DNA of 26,202 bases, taken from assembly GCA_937885465.1 (NCBI GenBank), contig CAKZZM010000073.1, positions 1 to 26,202 of the forward strand, written 5' to 3'. The DNA comes from an uncultured Bacteroidales bacterium. GTDB taxonomy: Bacteria; Bacteroidota; Bacteroidia; Bacteroidales; Paludibacteraceae. The translations under genes were made by a program, and so were the position numbers. The notes below the pieces were generated by a model, which saw only the letters and a list, made by a program, of their open reading frames with translations, ran no database searches and was not told where the DNA came from. Every line of letters starts with the position of its first letter. Position 1 is the first letter of the stretch. This document shows positions 22,626-26,202 of this stretch, piece by piece.

Positions 22626-22744
22626 CTGTTTACGGCTCTCCAATCGTTCACGGTTGCTATACCTCCTCTGTGTGCGTCAAGCCATTCACCTGCTCTTGAT
22701 TGCCTTTGCGGCTGCGGTTGCTGTTGTTGTTCTTTGTTCTTCAT
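22622..22744 (-). CDS. 40-aa protein, candidate partner/antitoxin of the PIN nuclease
   Basis: ATG at 22742-22744, TGA at 22622-22624 overlapping the PIN start. The peptide begins MKNKEQQQQPQPQRQSRAGE and ends WLDAHRGGIATVNDWRAVNR. It is Gln-rich at first, then has a short motif-like C-terminus that could embed in a toxin. It is much shorter than usual VapB antitoxins (about 70-90 aa) and lacks an obvious DNA-binding domain. The promoter at 22769-22799 gives it a leader of only about 18 nt. Antitoxin function is inferred from arrangement alone. Confidence 0.6.
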   Translation of the reverse strand: MKNKEQQQQPQPQRQSRAGEWLDAHRGGIATVNDWRAVNR

Positions 22745-22768
22745 ACGATTTAGCAATAAATTTTGGCG

Positions 22769-22799
22769 CAAAATTACAAATAATTTTCCAAATTACAAA
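22769..22799 (-). promoter_or_regulatory. Promoter of the PIN/lipoprotein moron
   Basis: On the minus strand TTTG (22796-22799), a 19-nt spacer and TAATTTTG (22769-22776). The -7 box is identical to that of the 6180-6210 promoter, and the spacing is the same. Transcription should start near 22762 and read the three minus genes down to 21849, antisense to the tail operon. Confidence 0.75.
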
Positions 22800-22888
22800 A
22801 GAATAGTGATATAAATTCACAAAATAATTGAAAAACTGACTAAATAAGGTACGCAACATATTGTCAAACAAAGTAAAATTAAAGCAAA

Positions 22889-23386
22889 ATGAACACTCTT
22901 TTATTCATCCCCTCGTTGTTAGAGGGGGACATCAATGCCTTTATGGTAAAGATTGGAATTGTTCTGTTCTTGTGGTTCATTGTCATTGCTGCGAGTCTGA
23001 TTGACCTCATATCGGGCATAGCGGCAAGCAAGCGCACAGGACAGAAGAAAACGACATCGTGGGGCATACGCAAGACGATGCAGAAAGACCTGCAATACTT
23101 TGCTTTGCTCTTCGTGTTTCTGTTGCTTGATGTTGGTCTGTCGGCTCTCTCTCCGTGGCTCTCTGTATTCTCCGTGCCGCTCTTGTCGGTGCTGGGAGTA
23201 ATAGCAATCACGGCTACCGAAGCACTCTCTGTTGCGGAAAACACACGCAAAGGGCGCAACAAAGAGGAGGACAAGATAGACGACATACAGCAACTTGTCA
23301 GTACAACGGTCGAAATGCTTGGCTCGGAAAAGACATCTCAATTCCTTGAAGCCTTGCAGAAATATCAAGAAATAAGAAAATCGTGA
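22889..23386 (+). CDS. Phage holin, 165 aa
   Basis: Three hydrophobic segments are visible: about 20-47, about 68-87 and about 91-113. A charged cytoplasmic-type tail follows (NTRKGRNKEEDKIDDIQQLV). The basic SKRTGQKKTTSWGIRKTMQK between the first two segments resembles the Phage_holin_4 family common in Bacteroidales phages. It would form membrane lesions at the end of infection and let the lysis enzyme reach the wall. It precedes the DUF5675 gene by seven bases. No convincing promoter is seen in the 90 bp upstream of it. Confidence 0.8.
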   Translation: MNTLLFIPSLLEGDINAFMVKIGIVLFLWFIVIAASLIDLISGIAASKRTGQKKTTSWGIRKTMQKDLQYFALLFVFLLLDVGLSALSPWLSVFSVPLLSVLGVIAITATEALSVAENTRKGRNKEEDKIDDIQQLVSTTVEMLGSEKTSQFLEALQKYQEIRKS

Positions 23387-23393
23387 TACGACT

Positions 23394-23840
23394 ATGCTTA
23401 AACTACTTGTAACACGAAATTGGAAAAAGCCCGACTACACCATAGGTAGGCTTTTTGTCCGTGAGGAGTTCTTCTGCAACACGCTTGAAGATACGGTACG
23501 CGACCTCACCAAGACGAAGAAAGTGGCAGGTAAGACTGCTATTCCGGCAGGAGTGTATGAGGTAACGATGAACATCATCAGTCCGAAATACTCCAAGAAA
23601 TCAGCCTACAAATGGTGTGGTGGTCGTATGCCGCGCCTGCTCGGTGTGCCGCAGTTCGAGGGTGTTCTGATACATCCGGGAAACTCCGCCACCGACACAG
23701 AGGGTTGTCTGCTTGTGGGAGAGAACAAAGTCAAGGGCGGTCTTGTGAACAGCCAAAAGACTTTCCGCAGGTTATGGACTATTCTCGAAGAAGCACACCG
23801 AAAGGGCGAGCGCATAGAGATTGAGATACGCAATCAGTAA
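23394..23840 (+). CDS. DUF5675-type, YkuD-like lysis protein, 148 aa
   Basis: The sequence matches the DUF5675 pattern of Bacteroidales phages: LFVREEFFCNTLEDTVR, GKTAIPAGVYEVTM, PRLLGVPQFEGVLIHPGN, then ATDTEGCLLVGENK. H94 and C105 lie in an HPGN...TEGC arrangement like the His/Cys of YkuD L,D-transpeptidases, so a peptidoglycan-acting cysteine enzyme is plausible. The position next to the holin supports a lysis role. There is no signal peptide, consistent with export through the holin lesion. Which bond it attacks cannot be told from sequence. Confidence 0.8.
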   Translation: MLKLLVTRNWKKPDYTIGRLFVREEFFCNTLEDTVRDLTKTKKVAGKTAIPAGVYEVTMNIISPKYSKKSAYKWCGGRMPRLLGVPQFEGVLIHPGNSATDTEGCLLVGENKVKGGLVNSQKTFRRLWTILEEAHRKGERIEIEIRNQ

Positions 23841-23863
23841 TCACTCTAAACAATCAATGTAAA

Positions 23864-24328
23864 ATGGAAAAGATACACCAAGGAATAGGCTTTTCGGCAA
23901 CATTGAATGTAGGGGCGACCATAGGCTCGCTCCTTGCTGACGAAAGCAACTTGTATATCGTACTCCGCAGTCCCTCCACCGACAACAGAGCCAACGCAAG
24001 CACGGCGCAGGTCAGTTATACTATCAGCGGCAGCGGTTCGGGCATACAGCCCACTCTGCTCACCATAGGACTGACCGCCACAGTGACAGCCACACTCGCA
24101 ATAGGTGCGTACTGCTTGGAGATATACAAGTCCGACAAGAGCAAGATGCTCTTTTATAAGGCTGATTTCGCTTTCTGCATACCTTCATCGGCAAGCAACA
24201 GCGGAAGCACAACGCCTGTAACGGAAGACAGCACAACGCCCATACCCGATGAGGGGGACGATGCTCTGACCGTTCAAGATGTGCTTGACTACATAGCGGA
24301 CACAGCAAGTAATAACCCTTTAACATAG
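23864..24328 (+). CDS. Fibre-associated structural protein, 154 aa
   Basis: The N-terminal about 100 residues are a beta domain (IGFSATLNVGATIGSLLADE, TIGLTATVTATLAIGAYCLE, KMLFYKADFAFCIP). A low-complexity linker follows (SASNSGSTTPVTEDSTTPIP) and then a short helix DALTVQDVLDYIADTASN. The gene lies between lysis genes and the tail fibre, 12 bp before the fibre ATG. It resembles small beta-sandwich adaptor proteins next to Bacteroidales phage fibres. An adaptor or fibre-base role is inferred from position. Confidence 0.6.
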   Translation: MEKIHQGIGFSATLNVGATIGSLLADESNLYIVLRSPSTDNRANASTAQVSYTISGSGSGIQPTLLTIGLTATVTATLAIGAYCLEIYKSDKSKMLFYKADFAFCIPSSASNSGSTTPVTEDSTTPIPDEGDDALTVQDVLDYIADTASNNPLT

Positions 24329-24340
24329 GAGAACAAGACA

Positions 24341-25975
24341 ATGGCAACAAGTAAATCATTTGTATTTTGGGAACATCTGCAAGCCGCTATCTCCGACTTG
24401 TGGAGCAGGTTCAGCACGGCTCTTTCGGGCAAGGCTAACTCTTCCCACACGCACAATATCGAGGACGTGAGCGACCTGCAAGAGCAACTGCAAGCACTTG
24501 CCTCTACGCAGGGAGCAACGGAAACGAAAGAGGTTGTGTCTGTTGATACATATACCGACCTTGACGAGTTGCAAGACCCGTCAGCAGAGGTCATCTATAT
24601 AACAGCAGACGACAACAAACTGTACATCTATAAAGAGGACGACCAAGAGTTTGTAGAGGTAACAAACGAAGTGATAGACAACACTATCTACGTGAGCAAC
24701 CTTGACGAACTTATCTCTCGCACGTACACAGCAGCAGGCATATTTACTGTTGTGCATTCGTATGTGCAAAGAATTATGAGAGGAAGAATAGCATATCGCG
24801 TTGCACGTTCAGACACTTACACGCTTGCAGTAGTGGCAACTCGTATGGCTTCCGGTCGTATAACTCCATTCCGTTATATTCCTTATTTGACCTCAAAGGA
24901 CGGTTGGGCAGAGATTGTAACGGACGAAGAAGATAATGAGGTATGGAAATGGCATAAGTATGCTTACAGCACTATTCCCATTACCTATCAAGAGTTAGTG
25001 GAGTTGCGTGATAACGGTGCGCTCGTTGCGGGGCAGAAATACCGTATCACGGACTACCTCACTACCGTGGACGACCCGGACGGAGAGGTGCGCTCGGCAG
25101 GACATCCCTTTGACCTGCTCGTGACGGCTGCTTCGGAAAGGGCTCTTGAAGCCGAAGCTGTACCCTTGCACAGCGAGAGGGACACTAACGGCTACTTCGA
25201 TGACTACAACCTTGAAGCCTGCAAGGTGTGGTATTGCCTTGACAACGACACGGACAAATACGAGTGGGCAGACGAGACAAACGGCAAAGGTGTCATCTAT
25301 CGTATGATAGACATTGACGGCAACGATTGTCCGTATGACTTTAAGAATGTGCAGTTCAAGCGTTATGCTATCAGCAACATAACAAGTAGCAGTCTGACCG
25401 CCGATGCGCTGAATAACCTCAAATCTACCTATTGCTATGACCAGAACGGAGGTAAGTGCTTCGCAACGAAAGATGTTTGGGGTAATTGGGTTCCGGCAGA
25501 CAGCAATGGCACGAGTTATGAGGTAGATGATGAGACCTTTGATTGGTACTACACGTTCCACGGTCTGAAGAGTGAGGACGGCGAGACAATAGACGAGGGC
25601 TATGATATGAGTACGCACCCACTTACTCTGACGGAAGAGTGCTTGGAGTATCTCGAAGATGACGGTTGTGGTACGGACACGAAAGATATGTGTCATCATA
25701 ATGTCCTCAAACCTGCTTATTGGGAGTACTTTGTTGATGACGAGTACTACAAGGGCAGACAGGTGCTGAACAATATCGTTTTTATCAATGGTCTATCCTA
25801 CTGCTACTATAACGATGACGATGATTATTGGGAGTACTCAACAGGCTACTGCTATGGTAACACCTTTGGAGTGGAGTGTAAAAACTCTACGTTCGGGAAC
25901 TACTGCTATTATAACACGTTCGGGAACAGTTGCGGAGGTAATACGTTCGGCATCCGAAATACAATGACTTTGTAA
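24341..25975 (+). CDS. Tail fibre / receptor-binding protein, 544 aa
   Basis: The N-terminus carries a collar-type segment LSGKANSSHTHNIEDVSDLQ with a coiled coil after it, typical of phage fibres. The middle (about 210-470) has YQELVELRDNGALVAGQKYR and many aspartate- and tyrosine-rich strands. The C-terminus has repeats built on NTFG/STFG with Cys four to five residues on (about 506-536), suggesting a beta-solenoid. The repeat region is short and ends abruptly in GIRNTMTL. An open frame of 45 codons in another phase follows at 25951-26088. The fibre tip may therefore be truncated or exchanged. The gene begins 12 bp after the preceding one. Confidence 0.8.
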   Translation: MATSKSFVFWEHLQAAISDLWSRFSTALSGKANSSHTHNIEDVSDLQEQLQALASTQGATETKEVVSVDTYTDLDELQDPSAEVIYITADDNKLYIYKEDDQEFVEVTNEVIDNTIYVSNLDELISRTYTAAGIFTVVHSYVQRIMRGRIAYRVARSDTYTLAVVATRMASGRITPFRYIPYLTSKDGWAEIVTDEEDNEVWKWHKYAYSTIPITYQELVELRDNGALVAGQKYRITDYLTTVDDPDGEVRSAGHPFDLLVTAASERALEAEAVPLHSERDTNGYFDDYNLEACKVWYCLDNDTDKYEWADETNGKGVIYRMIDIDGNDCPYDFKNVQFKRYAISNITSSSLTADALNNLKSTYCYDQNGGKCFATKDVWGNWVPADSNGTSYEVDDETFDWYYTFHGLKSEDGETIDEGYDMSTHPLTLTEECLEYLEDDGCGTDTKDMCHHNVLKPAYWEYFVDDEYYKGRQVLNNIVFINGLSYCYYNDDDDYWEYSTGYCYGNTFGVECKNSTFGNYCYYNTFGNSCGGNTFGIRNTMTL

Positions 25976-26040
25976 AAGTACTTCAAAACCCGATATTCCG
26001 CTCGGATTTATGTACAATAAATGATACTATGCTGAATATT

Positions 26041-26057
26041 AAACCTGTCGGTTTTTT
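26041..26057 (+). terminator. Weak intrinsic terminator after the tail fibre
   Basis: AAACC-TGTC-GGTTT followed by TTT. The stem has only five pairs, so it may be weak. It lies in the A/T-rich gap between the fibre stop and the next ATG. Confidence 0.4.
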
Positions 26058-26134
26058 ACAGTCATTAATGAATAAATTAAAAAAATAAATATTTTTAATA
26101 TATAATATTCCTATACGAGAAAAGAGGAATAGAA

Positions 26135-26202
26135 ATGGCATATTTATCTTGCGAATTTGTAGAAAACGGAATGTGTTTTATATATGATGCGGCAGTTTTA
26201 TG
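26135..26202 (+). CDS. Start of a hypothetical gene (partial)
   Basis: ATG at 26135 preceded by a purine-rich AAAGAGGAATAGAA leader. The 22 visible codons begin MAYLSCEFVENGMCFIYDAA and run off the window edge. The composition looks protein-like. No family can be named from so little sequence. Confidence 0.5.
   Translation, partial: MAYLSCEFVENGMCFIYDAAVL

Noticed and set aside
24341..26202. Diversity-generating retroelement acting on the fibre
   Set aside because: No reverse transcriptase or template repeat is visible in the window, and the fibre end shows NTFG repeats rather than a C-type lectin variable region. It could only be judged with sequence to the right.

Overview
The window is a stretch of a tailed-phage (probably prophage) genome from a Bacteroidales host. 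Three signs point to the host. Four promoters match the Bacteroides form TTG-N19-20-TAnnTTTG. Start codons are preceded by A-rich leaders rather than strong Shine-Dalgarno sites. The capsid and tail-tube proteins both carry BACON/Ig-like C-terminal domains of the Bacteroidetes type. The long tape measure (1585 aa), the separate tail-completion, terminator and tube genes, and the Dit- and Tal-like proteins indicate a siphovirus. No integrase, terminase, portal or att site lies in the window.

Layout. (1) 1-1013 (+): the C-terminal part of a head morphogenesis protein with an HEIRH zincin-like motif. (2) 1010-6210 (-): an accessory cassette of eleven small or medium genes, lying antisense to and inside the late structural region. 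It includes a free-standing MutS mismatch-recognition domain, a DUF932-like protein, two genes of 41 and 43 codons, and several unknowns. Its leader promoter lies at 6180-6210, and its terminal gene has its own promoter at 1434-1465. The cassette contains two unusual intergenic elements (about 1816-1993 and 2524-2665) built from T-tract-flanked palindromes and G-poor repeats, and an 82-bp perfect-arm inverted repeat. (3) 6321-12170 (+): a new promoter, then scaffold, decoration protein, major capsid, head-tail connector genes, tail completion and terminator, and tail tube. A terminator-like hairpin and a tRNA gene with an oversized 8-nt anticodon loop follow, then the tail chaperone-like gene. 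(4) 12192-21848 (+): tape measure, an unknown protein, Dit-like and Tal-like proteins, joined by ATGA overlaps. (5) 21849-22799 (-): a compact three-gene moron with its own promoter, encoding a 40-aa protein, a PIN-domain nuclease and a lipoprotein. (6) 22889-26202 (+): holin, DUF5675 (YkuD-like) lysis protein, fibre-associated protein, tail fibre with NTFG repeats, and the start of another gene.

The plus genes form the late programme of head assembly, tail assembly, lysis and host recognition. The two minus-strand blocks have their own promoters and could be expressed at another time, for example during lysogeny. The observations most worth following are the 8-nt-loop tRNA in the tail operon, the repeated palindrome elements of the minus cassette, the PIN/lipoprotein moron, the stand-alone MutS domain, and the zincin domain on the head protein where no other maturation protease is visible. 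All family assignments come from reading the translated sequences; no database search was run.
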